Notes: generated by a model from the letters alone, not told the origin. DNA of 64,000 nt from Bacteroidota bacterium (GCA_023392125.1 JAEVZS010000018.1:37330-101329); one strand, 5' to 3'. Counted from the first letter of the stretch, positions 17,371-26,430 are shown. Numbers and translations: made by a program.

Positions 17371-17455
17371 AATATCATAAATAACAATCAGACAGAATCC
17401 TCATTTATTCCGAATAGTCATAATTGAGGGCTTAAAGTTAAAAGATATACTTGAT

Positions 17456-18751
17456 TTATAAAATGCGGAGCAGGCTTTGAATACGATCATAAATCAAATC
17501 AAGCTCCTCATTGCTGATCACATATGGCGGAACCACATAAATAATATTACCCAGGGGGCGCATTAATATGTGACTCTCCAAAAAATAATTATACAAGAAG
17601 TCCTTAATGGATGCATGATAGCCCGGATTTTCTACCTTCAGCTCGATAGCAAGGATTGTTCCGAGCATATCAGTCCTGACAATACCGGCTATATTCCGGA
17701 TTTGCTGTACAAAATCACGATGCTTTCCTGCGATACGGGCTATATTTTCCTGCATTTCATCATGCAGAAGCAAATCAATACTGGTATTTGCTGCCGCACA
17801 GGCAATCGGGTTGGCTGTATAGGAATGCCCGTGATAAAACGTTTTTGTTTTATCATCAGCCTGAAAAGCCTGTACTACCAGGTCATTGGAAATAGTAAGC
17901 CCCAAAGGAAGAAAACCGCCGGTAATACCTTTTGACATACATAGAATATCAGGTTGCAGCTCCATATAGTGAGACGCCAGATTCTTTCCGGTTCTTCCCA
18001 TACAGGTAAATACCTCATCCGCGATACAAAGCACACCGTATTCGTCAGCTATCTGCAGCATGTTTTGCAAAACTTCAGGAGAATACATACGCATACCGGA
18101 TGTTCCCTGTACCAGAGGCTCATATATAAAAGATCCGGCAAGACCGCTCCTGCAATATTTTTCAAATACAGCAATACACTCGTCTTCTCTGCCGGCTTCC
18201 GGAAACGGCACAAAGTCGACTTCAAATAAATAGGGTTGAAAAGGCCGGTTAAACAGATTGCGCTGGGCAGCTGACATAGCACCAAAAGTATCACCATGGT
18301 AAGCTCCCTCCAGCGCAATAATCCGCGGCCTGGTCTCACCTTTGTTATACCAGTATTGAATTGCAAGCTTAATCGCCACTTCAACAGCCGTACTTCCATT
18401 ATCTGAAAAAAATACCTTCCGGAAATCATTGCCGGCCATTTTCAATACTTTCTCCGCCAGTGCTACGGCCGGCTCATGTGTAAATCCGGCAAAAATAACA
18501 TGTTCCAGCTGTCTCGCCTGCCGGCTTATCGCATCAGCCACCGCCGGATGCCCGTGCCCGAAGAGATTAACCCACCAGGAAGAAACCGCATCCAGAATTT
18601 TTCTTCCGTCATCGGTATGCAGCCAGACTCCTTCCGCTTTTACCACAGGTATGGCAGGAGAAGCATTTAGCGAAGTAAAAGGATGCCAGACGACCTCCCG
18701 GTCCCGGGCAGCAAGGTTTTGGTTACCAGTTGTTGAAGAGTTCAATGGCAT
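17456..18751 (-). CDS. bioA: adenosylmethionine-8-amino-7-oxononanoate aminotransferase
   Basis: 431 residues, the standard length. It transfers the amino group of SAM to 7-keto-8-aminopelargonic acid to give DAPA, the third step of biotin ring synthesis. Seen: SSWWVNLFGHGHP (57-69), the class III pattern VLCIADEVFTCMGRTG (240-255) and the PLP lysine Lys274 in CMSKGITGGFLPLGL. The first 29 bases overlap the end of bioD in another frame, so the two are coupled. Last gene of the bioF-bioD-bioA unit; no clear terminator follows. Confidence 0.97.
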   Translation of the reverse strand: MPLNSSTTGNQNLAARDREVVWHPFTSLNASPAIPVVKAEGVWLHTDDGRKILDAVSSWWVNLFGHGHPAVADAISRQARQLEHVIFAGFTHEPAVALAEKVLKMAGNDFRKVFFSDNGSTAVEVAIKLAIQYWYNKGETRPRIIALEGAYHGDTFGAMSAAQRNLFNRPFQPYLFEVDFVPFPEAGREDECIAVFEKYCRSGLAGSFIYEPLVQGTSGMRMYSPEVLQNMLQIADEYGVLCIADEVFTCMGRTGKNLASHYMELQPDILCMSKGITGGFLPLGLTISNDLVVQAFQADDKTKTFYHGHSYTANPIACAAANTSIDLLLHDEMQENIARIAGKHRDFVQQIRNIAGIVRTDMLGTILAIELKVENPGYHASIKDFLYNYFLESHILMRPLGNIIYVVPPYVISNEELDLIYDRIQSLLRIL

Positions 18752-19334
18752 ACTTAGTAATGACAGCTTCGTTAATATCCGGCTCCGGTTTTAAATGAAG
18801 CAATGTTTTTAATCCTGTTTTTTTACTGATAATCTCACGGGAATGGCTGTTATCCGGCCCGTTAAAGACAATTCCTTTAATCACCAGTTCTCTTGCTCTC
18901 AACTCATTTACTGTAAGCAGCGTATGGTTTATACTACCAAGATACAGATCTGCGACCAGTATAATCTCAGCTCCGAATCTGGCAGCGATATCAATAATCA
19001 CCTCATCATCATTCAGAGGAACCAGAGCTCCTCCGGCACCTTCAATAATCAGATCATTGCCTCCATTATCCGGCAGCTCGATAGCACTCAGAGTGATCCT
19101 CGTGTTTTCCATAGACGCTGCCTGATGAGGGGAAGCCGGTTCTGTCAGACAATATGCCTCATCAAAGAAAAGAGTATGACCATTGTTTACAAGACTCTTC
19201 ACCTGATCAAGATCCCTTTCATCGATTCCACACTGAACAGGTTTCCAGTAATCAGCCTGTAAAGCCTGACACAAGACAGCGCTTACAATTGTTTTACCGC
19301 TGCCTGTATTAATTCCGGTCACAAAATAGTTCAT
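18723..19334 (-). CDS. bioD: dethiobiotin synthetase
   Basis: 203 residues. It closes the ureido ring of dethiobiotin using CO2 and ATP. The P-loop is GINTGSGKT (7-15), with Ser where many enzymes have D-V; KPVQCGIDERD (31-41) and IIEGAGGALVPL (about 95-106) are the other conserved blocks. 15 bases after bioF and overlapping bioA by 29 bases. Confidence 0.95.
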   Translation of the reverse strand: MNYFVTGINTGSGKTIVSAVLCQALQADYWKPVQCGIDERDLDQVKSLVNNGHTLFFDEAYCLTEPASPHQAASMENTRITLSAIELPDNGGNDLIIEGAGGALVPLNDDEVIIDIAARFGAEIILVADLYLGSINHTLLTVNELRARELVIKGIVFNGPDNSHSREIISKKTGLKTLLHLKPEPDINEAVITKYAIELFNNW

Positions 19335-19349
19335 ATCAGTTATTCCTAT

Positions 19350-20471
19350 TTAGATAACAGAGGCTGTTTCTTTTACCAGATGGTATATATCCTCCGATTT
19401 GTTAAAACTATGTATGCAGATTCTGAGACGTTCCTCCCCTTCTTTTACAGTCGGAGAGAGTATAGCCCGTACATCAAATCCAGAATCCATTAAATGAACA
19501 GCCAGCTTTTTCGCATTGGAATTTCCGGGTACTTTGAGCATTTGTACAGAGCTTTGGGAAGGAATTAATACAGAGCTTATGCTCTGTTCCTTTGCAAGCG
19601 TCAGAAAAACATGTATTTTTTCCCGTAACTGACTCTGCAGGATTTCGTGTTTTGCCAGAAACCGGAAGGACTGATCAATAGAAACAAGACTATGCGCTGG
19701 CAATGCTGTTGTATAAATAAATGACCTGGCAAAATTAATAAGATAATCAATAAGCACGTTACTGCCACAAATACAGGCACCATGAACCCCCATCGCCTTG
19801 CCAAAGGTCATAACCCTTGCAAATACCCGATCCTGCAGCCCAAGCATACAAACCATCCCATTACCTTTGTTTCCGTAGACTCCGGTGCTATGTGCTTCAT
19901 CAACGATCAGATTCGCTCCGAAAGCCTCACATAATTCAATCATCTCGCGCAACGGAGCGCAGTCTCCGTCCATAGAGTACACCGATTCTATCACTACATA
20001 AACATCGCCTTCGCTTTTTTCAAGCAATCGTCTGAGATCGTCCGGATCATTGTGGACAAAAGAGTGACGTCGTGCAAAGCTCAACCGGGCTCCGTCAATC
20101 AGACTGGCATGAATAAGCTCATCGTATAGAATAGTGTCCCCCCGCTGCGGTACACATGACAATATCGCCTGATTGGCATTATAACCGGAATTAAAGATCA
20201 ATGCTTTTTCTGCAAGAAAAAGATCAGCCAGAAATATTTCCAGCTCTTCAAAAAGCACATTATGACCGGCTAAAAGCCTGCTTCCTGCTGATCCGTTGAT
20301 TTTACCATCAAGGGCTGCGTATGACTCGCTGATGCACCTGGAAAGTGCTGCATTACGGGCAAGGCCGAGATAATCATTCGAAAAAAAATCGATTCTGCCC
20401 TGGCTTCTGACCAGATTGCGCAGGTTTCCCTGTGCTGCTCTTTCCGCTAATTTTGCACGCATCTTGTCCAT
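19350..20471 (-). CDS. bioF: 8-amino-7-oxononanoate synthase
   Basis: 373 residues from ATG 20471; the open frame extends to a TTG at 20507 but the added residues are not family-like, and a promoter box ends at 20478. PLP-dependent condensation of pimeloyl-thioester and alanine. Seen: FSNDYLGLA (30-38), GSAGSRLLAGH (60-70), DELIHASLIDG (117-127), IVDEAHSTGVYG (189-200) and the PLP lysine Lys225 in MTFGKAMG. First gene of the unit with bioD and bioA. No bioC or bioH gene is in the window, so the source of pimeloyl-ACP lies elsewhere. Confidence 0.95.
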   Translation of the reverse strand: MDKMRAKLAERAAQGNLRNLVRSQGRIDFFSNDYLGLARNAALSRCISESYAALDGKINGSAGSRLLAGHNVLFEELEIFLADLFLAEKALIFNSGYNANQAILSCVPQRGDTILYDELIHASLIDGARLSFARRHSFVHNDPDDLRRLLEKSEGDVYVVIESVYSMDGDCAPLREMIELCEAFGANLIVDEAHSTGVYGNKGNGMVCMLGLQDRVFARVMTFGKAMGVHGACICGSNVLIDYLINFARSFIYTTALPAHSLVSIDQSFRFLAKHEILQSQLREKIHVFLTLAKEQSISSVLIPSQSSVQMLKVPGNSNAKKLAVHLMDSGFDVRAILSPTVKEGEERLRICIHSFNKSEDIYHLVKETASVI

Positions 20472-20477
20472 CCGGTG

Positions 20478-20507
20478 CAAAATTACAAAAAAGATACTCG
20501 GTACCAA
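20478..20507 (-). promoter_or_regulatory. promoter of bioF-bioD-bioA, giving a (nearly) leaderless mRNA
   Basis: On the minus strand TTG (20507-20505), a 19-base spacer, then TAATTTTG (20485-20478) fit the Bacteroidota sigma-A consensus TTG-N19-TAnnTTTG. The start point would fall at about 20472, on or next to the ATG at 20471. Confidence 0.7.
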
Positions 20508-20540
20508 TAAATACCGGCTTCTGCAAAATCAGTATTCAGG

Positions 20541-20568
20541 AAGAAGAGTATTTTTCAATACTCTTCTT
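20541..20568 (-). terminator. 12-bp hairpin between PRC-barrel gene and bioF
   Basis: AAGAAGAGTATT, loop TTTC, AATACTCTTCTT: a perfect 12-base stem nine bases beyond the stop of the PRC gene. The following minus-strand bases are pyrimidine-rich but not a clean T run. It probably separates that gene from bioF. Confidence 0.7.
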
Positions 20569-20576
20569 CTCATACC

Positions 20577-21032
20577 TTACTCTAATTCATTGATATAAAT
20601 CGGAGTAAAATGATCATAATTATAAAAATCGTCCGGATTCCGGGCAATCTTACCCGTTTCCGGAGTCAATAGTTCTGCTATTTCATTTTCCAGTCCCGGG
20701 CTTACCGGTCCTCCGTCGTAGTCAGGAAGATGCAACACCTGCTCAAGACCGATACCATACAGATATACTTCCCTGTTTTGCAAATCTGCCCGGAAAAACC
20801 CGGTCGGAATAAGCAGATTCCGAAATCTGTCCGCCATGGAGCGTTCAGGATCGATATACACATGCAGATATCTTACCAGATCTTTATCCAGATCAATAAT
20901 CATATCAATCACCTGCCCTACAATCTTCTCATTTTCATCCAGCAGTACATAATCCCGTACATCCGGATAATTATCCTCTACCGTAGCAGACCGTCTGCTC
21001 TGCTTCTCCAGATTTCTATTTTTCTGTGCCAT
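20577..21032 (-). CDS. PRC-barrel domain protein
   Basis: 151 residues, soluble. The segment about 22-95 (NYPDVRDYVLLDENEKIVGQ, IIDLDKDLVRYLHVYID, LLIPTGFFRADLQNREVYL) is a PRC-barrel like the C-terminal domain of photosynthetic reaction-centre H subunits; the rest (LEQVLHLPDYDGGPVSPGLE) is also typical of stand-alone members. PRC-barrels usually bind partner proteins or RNA. 24 bases after the membrane-anchored gene upstream, so the two are one unit. Role unknown. Confidence 0.85.
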   Translation of the reverse strand: MAQKNRNLEKQSRRSATVEDNYPDVRDYVLLDENEKIVGQVIDMIIDLDKDLVRYLHVYIDPERSMADRFRNLLIPTGFFRADLQNREVYLYGIGLEQVLHLPDYDGGPVSPGLENEIAELLTPETGKIARNPDDFYNYDHFTPIYINELE

Positions 21033-21056
21033 AATTCTCCTCTCCCAACCACCTGT

Positions 21057-21704
21057 TTATTCTCGTTTCTTATTCCACAAAATATCAACTGCCATAGCGG
21101 ACTTCTCAAAGAAATCCTCCATCTGTCTTTTATGTATATCTTCCGATTCAGAAGGGTTATATCTTTTTATGGATTCATCCAGCGTTTGTATTATTTCACT
21201 GTCATTCGGGTCCACTTCCTGCTGTATAATTTTAAAAACATCTACTGCTTCTGTCATGGCAACACGGGCTGAATCTCCATGTTCATTTCCATGCATAAGC
21301 ATAAAGTCCGACCGGTTTTTAAGTGCAGAAAGCTTTCTCCCGACATCGCTGTTTTTAACTCCGGTCTCAAGCGAAAGAGCTTCAAGCGCTGATGCCAGCT
21401 TCTGAAGTCCCTCTGCTTCATATATATTACCGGATCCGTAAGCATCGGTATTCTTCGAAAACCGGACAAATTCTTTTACATCGCGCTCGTTACGGTTTCG
21501 CTCAGCCTCTTCCGAATCAAAAGCAAATTCTTTTGATTCTTTTGACCGGTCTATGTTATGATCAAGACTGATTCCGCTATTATTGCTGCGATCCCGGTGC
21601 CTTAATGATTCAAGAATTCCCCAGCCAAGCGTCAAAAATATTATCAAACCAACCGCCCAGGGCCAGAGAGGCTTCTTCCGCTTTTTTAATCGTATCTCTG
21701 CCAT
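21057..21704 (-). CDS. single-pass membrane-anchored hypothetical protein
   Basis: 215 residues. A basic N-terminus (MAEIRLKKRKKPLWPW) and one membrane helix (about 14-31, WAVGLIIFLTLGWGILES) anchor a hydrophilic, highly charged helical domain (32-215). The arrangement is N-in, with the domain in the periplasm. I do not recognise the family. The coupling to the PRC-barrel gene suggests a shared envelope or stress role. Confidence 0.65.
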   Translation of the reverse strand: MAEIRLKKRKKPLWPWAVGLIIFLTLGWGILESLRHRDRSNNSGISLDHNIDRSKESKEFAFDSEEAERNRNERDVKEFVRFSKNTDAYGSGNIYEAEGLQKLASALEALSLETGVKNSDVGRKLSALKNRSDFMLMHGNEHGDSARVAMTEAVDVFKIIQQEVDPNDSEIIQTLDESIKRYNPSESEDIHKRQMEDFFEKSAMAVDILWNKKRE

Positions 21705-21821
21705 AATCTTTTCATTCCTCTTCTCTTTACTTAACTACGGATTATTCTGTAAGGTTTTAATACAAAAGATATGGAAACATTATTGCCAAAGAGGACGAAG
21801 ATAAAATTCCTTTAAAAACAA

Positions 21822-21845
21822 AAAGGCTGCCTGAGTCAGCAGCCT
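21822..21845 (-). terminator. bioB terminator
   Basis: AAGGCTGC, eight-base loop, GCAGCCTT, followed on the minus strand by TTTGTTTTTAAAGG. It lies 24 bases past the bioB stop. Confidence 0.85.
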
Positions 21846-21868
21846 TCTAATATAAGATCCAGGACTTA

Positions 21869-22879
21869 TTAATTGGCTATATGCTGGGGAATCTGCTCAA
21901 ACTTAACGGGCGCTTCTCCGTCCTTAAAAGATTTGCGGGGTTTCAGATTCAGTATTTGAAACATTTCTTTGTCACGGTCCACTTCCGGATTGGGAGTTGT
22001 CAACAGCTTATCTCCGGCAAAAATAGAATTTGCTCCGGCAAGAAAGCACAAAGCCTGCTCTTCATAGGACATAGTAACACGACCGGCAGAAAGTCTTACC
22101 ATAGATTTAGGCATAATGATACGGGCTGTAGCAATCATCCGGATCATATCCCAGACCGGTACACGTGGCTGATCCTCCAGAGGAGTTCCTTCTACCGGAA
22201 CCAGCGCATTCACAGGTACTGATTCAGGATGCTCCGGCAGATTAACAAGGGTATGAAGCATTCCGATACGGTCTCCTTCTGATTCTCCCATTCCTATGAT
22301 ACCTCCGGAACATACGGATATCTTATTATTACGTACATTCTCCAGAGTTTCCAGACGATCATCATACGTACGGGTACTAATGATCTTATCGTAATGCTCT
22401 TCACTGGTATCCAGATTGTGGTTGTATGCATACAGACCGGCATCTTTCAGCTTTCGGGCCTGCTCATCCGTAAGCATTCCAAGCGTACAGCATACTTCCA
22501 TACCCATAGTACTTACACCTTTTACCATATCCAGAACCTTATCAAAATCCCGATTATCTCTTACCTCTCTCCAGGCTGCTCCCATACAGAAACGGGTACT
22601 TCCTGATTCTTTAGCTACCAAAGCTGCATTTATAACTTCATCGACCTCCATCAGCTTATGCGTTTTTACATTGGTATGGTATCTGGCAGCCTGCGGACAA
22701 TAGGAACAGTCTTCCGGACAACCTCCTGTTTTGACAGACAGAAGCGTACAAACCTGAACTTCCTGAGGATCATGATAAGTCCGATGCACGGTAGCTGCCC
22801 TGTATATCAGGTCCATAATAGGAGCATTAAAGATCTCCGCTATTTCTTCTCTTGTCCAGTTGTTTCTTATTTCTGACAT
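21869..22879 (-). CDS. bioB: biotin synthase
   Basis: 336 residues. Radical SAM enzyme that inserts sulfur into dethiobiotin. The 4Fe-4S motif is C54-x3-C58-x2-C61 in GGCPEDCSYCPQ; YNHNLDTSEEHY and AGRVTMSYEEQALCFLAGAN with GDKLLTTPNPEVDRD are the usual BioB blocks including the 2Fe-2S arginine region. It has its own promoter and terminator and is separated from bioF-bioD-bioA by two unrelated genes. Confidence 0.98.
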   Translation of the reverse strand: MSEIRNNWTREEIAEIFNAPIMDLIYRAATVHRTYHDPQEVQVCTLLSVKTGGCPEDCSYCPQAARYHTNVKTHKLMEVDEVINAALVAKESGSTRFCMGAAWREVRDNRDFDKVLDMVKGVSTMGMEVCCTLGMLTDEQARKLKDAGLYAYNHNLDTSEEHYDKIISTRTYDDRLETLENVRNNKISVCSGGIIGMGESEGDRIGMLHTLVNLPEHPESVPVNALVPVEGTPLEDQPRVPVWDMIRMIATARIIMPKSMVRLSAGRVTMSYEEQALCFLAGANSIFAGDKLLTTPNPEVDRDKEMFQILNLKPRKSFKDGEAPVKFEQIPQHIAN

Positions 22880-22899
22880 ATGATGGGAATAGGTTTATG

Positions 22900-22907
22900 C
22901 AAAAATA
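22900..22907 (-). promoter_or_regulatory. bioB promoter box
   Basis: TATTTTTG on the minus strand matches TAnnTTTG exactly, 21 bases upstream of the bioB ATG, giving a leader of about 15 bases. No good TTG is seen at the -33 position; the spot is T-rich. Confidence 0.6.
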
Positions 22908-22908
22908 A

Positions 22909-22950
22909 GTAATTAAGCCCGGAAAAGATTTTTTTTCTGAACTTAATTAC
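22909..22950. promoter_or_regulatory. inverted repeat straddling the bioB promoter, candidate operator
   Basis: GTAATTAAG (22909-22917) and CTTAATTAC (22942-22950) are perfect inverted 9-mers with a 24-base gap. One arm touches the -7 box and the other lies just upstream of the -33 region, which is the expected place for a repressor. The spacing differs from the usual BirA site (about 14-16), so the binding protein is uncertain. Confidence 0.45.
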
Positions 22951-22971
22951 CCGCATTATCGTTGCAATAGA

Positions 22972-24729
22972 TTATTTTATCTGGATATCAACAGGTAGTC
23001 TTGCCTGAACTCCATTCATCTTCTGCACCTCTTTCGCCGCTTTTATCCAGGGATACCACTCTCCGAATTCTTTCTCCAGCATTCGGGTTGCAATCTTTCC
23101 CTGAGTTTCGGCAAAAAGCTGTCTCAAATACAGATTGGGACGCTCAGGCAGATGAACCAGCTGATAGCTTTCAACACCCGCCATTCCGGCAGCTATTTCT
23201 ACCGCTGTATCCAGGCCGGCCTGCTTATCCACCAGCTTTTTGGTTTCCGCATCGCTGCCAGACCAGACTCTGCCTTGTGCAATCGTATTCACATAGGCAG
23301 TATCCATATTACGCCCTTCGGCAACCACGGTCAGAAATTTAGTATAAATATCTTCCACTTCTTTCTGAATAATTACTCTCTCCTGACTGTTCAATGGCCT
23401 TGTAAATGATCCGATATCCGCATATTTACCAGTCTTTTCACGATCCGTGGAGATGTATAGCTTATCATTAAGAAAATCTTTACCATTAAACAGCACACCA
23501 AACACTCCTATCGATCCTGTGATTGTTGTGGCCTCTGCCACAATGGAATCGCAACCGGCTGCAATATAGTAGCCCCCGGATGCGGCAACATCCCCCATGG
23601 AAGCAATCACTGGCTTGACTTTCCTTGTAAGAGCAACCTCCCGCCAGATTACATCCGATGCCAGAGCGCTTCCCCCCGGTGAATTGATTCGTAATACGAT
23701 TGCTTTAATCGAGGAGTCTTCTCTTGCTTTTTTTAACTCGTCCATCATGGTCTCTGAACCAATTGTCCTGTCATCCCCTTTACCATCCTGAATATCTCCG
23801 ACGGCATATATCACCGCCACCTTATCCTTGTCTAACCCGCTATAAGCATCCGATAAATCCAGCATGGACCAATAATCAGTATAGCTTATCGTTTCTTCCG
23901 CACCGAGCCCTATCTGCTCCTTCATAAAAGATTCAGCTTCATCCTTATACCCTATATCAGTAATCAGGCTGTACGAAAGAGCATCTTCCGGATTACGCAC
24001 AAGCATCTCATCCGCAATTTCATGCAAACGTGATGAAGCAATTCCTCTGGCCTCTCCGATTTCTGCCAGCATATGATCATATACCGAATTCAGCAGCGTA
24101 CTGATCTGACGTCTGTTTGCATCACTCATTCCATCAGCTATAAAAGGCTCTACCGCACTTTTGTATTGCCCTACCTTAAACACTTCCGGCTCTATTTGCA
24201 GCTTGTCCAGCAAACGCTTGAAAAATATCAGCTCCGTATGAATACCGTTAAACTCCAGAATTCCGGAAGGCGGCAAATAAATCTTATCAGCCACAGATGC
24301 CAGATAGTAACCTAATTCAGAGTACATCTCTGCATAGGCCACCACAAACTTGCCGCTTTTCTTAAAGCTGAGCAGTTCACCACGAAGTTCTTCCAGAGTA
24401 GCCGTTCCTGCATCAAGATTCGTTACATTCAGAAATATACCTTTAATCTTGTCACTTTTAGCTGCAGCCTGAATAGCCTGACGCAGTTCCAGCAACCCTA
24501 TTGTCCCCGGTTCTCCGCTCTTCAGTGAACGACTCAGCTGAGTCAGCAGATCGCCCGTTTCACGCTCAATAATCCTTTTATCAAGACGAAGGACCAGTAC
24601 GGAATTCCTCTTAACTTCAACCTCAGGTACAGATCTTGATACAAGCAGTATAAGGATACCCGTAAAAAAAAGAAAAAACAGAAACAGCCCCAAAAAGGTG
24701 GCAAAAACATACTTTAAGAATGCTTTCAT
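22972..24729 (-). CDS. sppA: signal peptide peptidase SppA, long (67K) type
   Basis: 585 residues, the two-domain form. One N-terminal membrane helix (about 8-31), then two crotonase-fold domains. Lys190 in VGQYKSAVEPF and Ser384 in VAASGGYYIA form the Ser-Lys dyad contributed by the two halves; INSPGGSALASD (349-360) is the oxyanion region. It degrades cleaved signal peptides in the inner membrane. Divergent from folK, with 50 bases between. Confidence 0.95.
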   Translation of the reverse strand: MKAFLKYVFATFLGLFLFFLFFTGILILLVSRSVPEVEVKRNSVLVLRLDKRIIERETGDLLTQLSRSLKSGEPGTIGLLELRQAIQAAAKSDKIKGIFLNVTNLDAGTATLEELRGELLSFKKSGKFVVAYAEMYSELGYYLASVADKIYLPPSGILEFNGIHTELIFFKRLLDKLQIEPEVFKVGQYKSAVEPFIADGMSDANRRQISTLLNSVYDHMLAEIGEARGIASSRLHEIADEMLVRNPEDALSYSLITDIGYKDEAESFMKEQIGLGAEETISYTDYWSMLDLSDAYSGLDKDKVAVIYAVGDIQDGKGDDRTIGSETMMDELKKAREDSSIKAIVLRINSPGGSALASDVIWREVALTRKVKPVIASMGDVAASGGYYIAAGCDSIVAEATTITGSIGVFGVLFNGKDFLNDKLYISTDREKTGKYADIGSFTRPLNSQERVIIQKEVEDIYTKFLTVVAEGRNMDTAYVNTIAQGRVWSGSDAETKKLVDKQAGLDTAVEIAAGMAGVESYQLVHLPERPNLYLRQLFAETQGKIATRMLEKEFGEWYPWIKAAKEVQKMNGVQARLPVDIQIK

Positions 24730-24779
24730 AAAAAAATTATTAGTAAATATGCGCTAAGTTAATAATACTTGGTAACAGA

Positions 24780-25298
24780 TTGAATAAACAGGACGCTCCC
24801 GCTAAAGTTTTCGACAATATTTTTCTTCTTCTGGGATCTAATCTCCAGAACCGGCAAATGATGCTGGAAAAGGCCAGGGAACAACTGGAGAAATATTCTA
24901 TTGAAATCTATGCCCGATCCGGACTTTATGAAACCGAAGCCTGGGGGAATACCCGACAGCCTCCTTTTCTTAACCAGGCACTCAGGCTCCGGACCAGTCT
25001 CTCCCCTGAGGCTTTGCTGCAAACTATCCATACCGTAGAAATTCAGTTGGGCAGAACCCGTTATGAACGCTGGGGGCCGAGGTGCATAGACATTGACATA
25101 CTCTATTTTGGCGACCGGATTCTGACCGGGGAAAATCTTAAAATACCTCATCCTGAAATACAAAACAGGAAATTTGCCCTTTTTCCCCTTACCGAGCTGG
25201 CCCCGGATTTTCGCCATCCTGTTCTCAACCTCACGAATGCAGAGCTTTTAAAACGATGCCAGGATCCTCTGCTTGCATACCGGATAGACTATGAATAG
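24780..25298 (+). CDS. folK: 2-amino-4-hydroxy-6-hydroxymethyldihydropteridine pyrophosphokinase
   Basis: 172 residues. It makes the pyrophosphorylated pterin for folate synthesis. LLLGSNLQNR (about 16-25), YETEAWGNTRQPPFLNQA (52-69) and RYERWGPRCIDIDILYFG (94-111, with the two metal-binding Asp) are diagnostic. The start is TTG at 24780; the first in-frame ATG is inside the conserved part. Convergent with the Nudix gene, the two ending and starting at adjacent bases. Confidence 0.95.
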   Translation: MNKQDAPAKVFDNIFLLLGSNLQNRQMMLEKAREQLEKYSIEIYARSGLYETEAWGNTRQPPFLNQALRLRTSLSPEALLQTIHTVEIQLGRTRYERWGPRCIDIDILYFGDRILTGENLKIPHPEIQNRKFALFPLTELAPDFRHPVLNLTNAELLKRCQDPLLAYRIDYE

Positions 25299-25724
25299 TT
25301 AGAATATTTTTAAAAGCCCCGGTTCGAGATACGAATATTCCCGGCTCATATTCTCCGGCATATCCGACAAGTCAAACCAGCGGATCTCATCAAACTCATC
25401 CAGAATCTGTACAGATTCTTCCTGCGCTTCATTACTTACCTCCACCAAAAACACCAGATAATGCGCATTAGGCGTATGATAATCTATACATGGTATTTCA
25501 GTCTCTGATGCCAGCAGCTGATCAACGGTCATCTTTATCACCGGTCCTGGAACCAGTTCTTCATAAAGCTCTCTGATAACTGCCACGAAAGGAGATTCTC
25601 CTTCTTCAATACTTCCTCCCGGAAGCCACCAGAATACCTCTTCTCCGTATATTCTTTTACCAAGCATCACCCTTACCGTTTCACTCCGGCGGGTATAAAA
25701 CAAGACTTTAGCTTTTTGTTTCAT
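25299..25724 (-). CDS. Nudix hydrolase
   Basis: 141 residues. The Nudix box is residues 36-60 (GGSIEEGESPFVAVIRELYE then EL) and is complete: G-x5-E-x7-REL-x-EE. The short domain cleaves a nucleoside diphosphate linked to another group; substrate unknown. Five bases after ispD, so co-transcribed with it. Confidence 0.92.
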   Translation of the reverse strand: MKQKAKVLFYTRRSETVRVMLGKRIYGEEVFWWLPGGSIEEGESPFVAVIRELYEELVPGPVIKMTVDQLLASETEIPCIDYHTPNAHYLVFLVEVSNEAQEESVQILDEFDEIRWFDLSDMPENMSREYSYLEPGLLKIF

Positions 25725-25729
25725 TAGAG

Positions 25730-26413
25730 TTAAATAGATTTATTTATCTGAAAGTCCAGAACAGCCTCGGCAATATAAAGATCTTCCGGAGTGGTTATTT
25801 TTATATTTTCATAGCTTCCCTTTACAAGATGTATGGTATGTCCGGCTGCCTCAAATACAGAAGCATCATCAGTAAAAACACCTTCACTTATCTGTCCGTA
25901 TGCTTCGAAAAGCATCTCCAGACGGAATGTTTGCGGGGTCTGAATCAGCATGTAGGATGCTCTGTCCCGGCTTACCGGAATAGCTCCCTGCCATTCTCTT
26001 ATAGAGTCTTTCAAAGGAACTGCCAGTATACCTGAGCCGGTAGCTATTGCCTGCTGATAGCTTTCTTCAATTCCTTTCTCTTCTACAAGAGGCCTTGCGG
26101 CATCATGAATCGCCACCAGTCCTTCAGTTGCATTAATAAGTTTCAATCCGTTTCTGACAGACTCCGTGCGAGTTTGCCCCCCCAAGGCAGTCTGCAAAGA
26201 ATTGTCAGAAAAATACTGATTCTTAATATCATTCCATATATTGACATATTCGGCCGGTACGACCACTATAATCTGATCCGCCAGTGACAAAAAACGCCGG
26301 ATTGTATGCACAATAACCGGAATCTTTCGAAGATTCAGAAACTGTTTGGGAAGATCGGATTTCATTCTTGACCCTGAACCTCCGGCAACAATAACTGCGT
26401 ACTTTTTCATCAT
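25730..26413 (-). CDS. ispD: 2-C-methyl-D-erythritol 4-phosphate cytidylyltransferase
   Basis: 227 residues. The third step of the MEP isoprenoid pathway. VAGGSGSRMKSDLPKQFL (9-26) binds CTP; VAIHDAARPLV and ILAVPLKDSIRE follow, and DDASVFEAAG is near the end. The organism therefore uses the MEP route. The next start candidate is the ATG directly after the first. Confidence 0.96.
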   Translation of the reverse strand: MMKKYAVIVAGGSGSRMKSDLPKQFLNLRKIPVIVHTIRRFLSLADQIIVVVPAEYVNIWNDIKNQYFSDNSLQTALGGQTRTESVRNGLKLINATEGLVAIHDAARPLVEEKGIEESYQQAIATGSGILAVPLKDSIREWQGAIPVSRDRASYMLIQTPQTFRLEMLFEAYGQISEGVFTDDASVFEAAGHTIHLVKGSYENIKITTPEDLYIAEAVLDFQINKSI

Positions 26414-26430
26414 CTTGACTGTATAAATAA

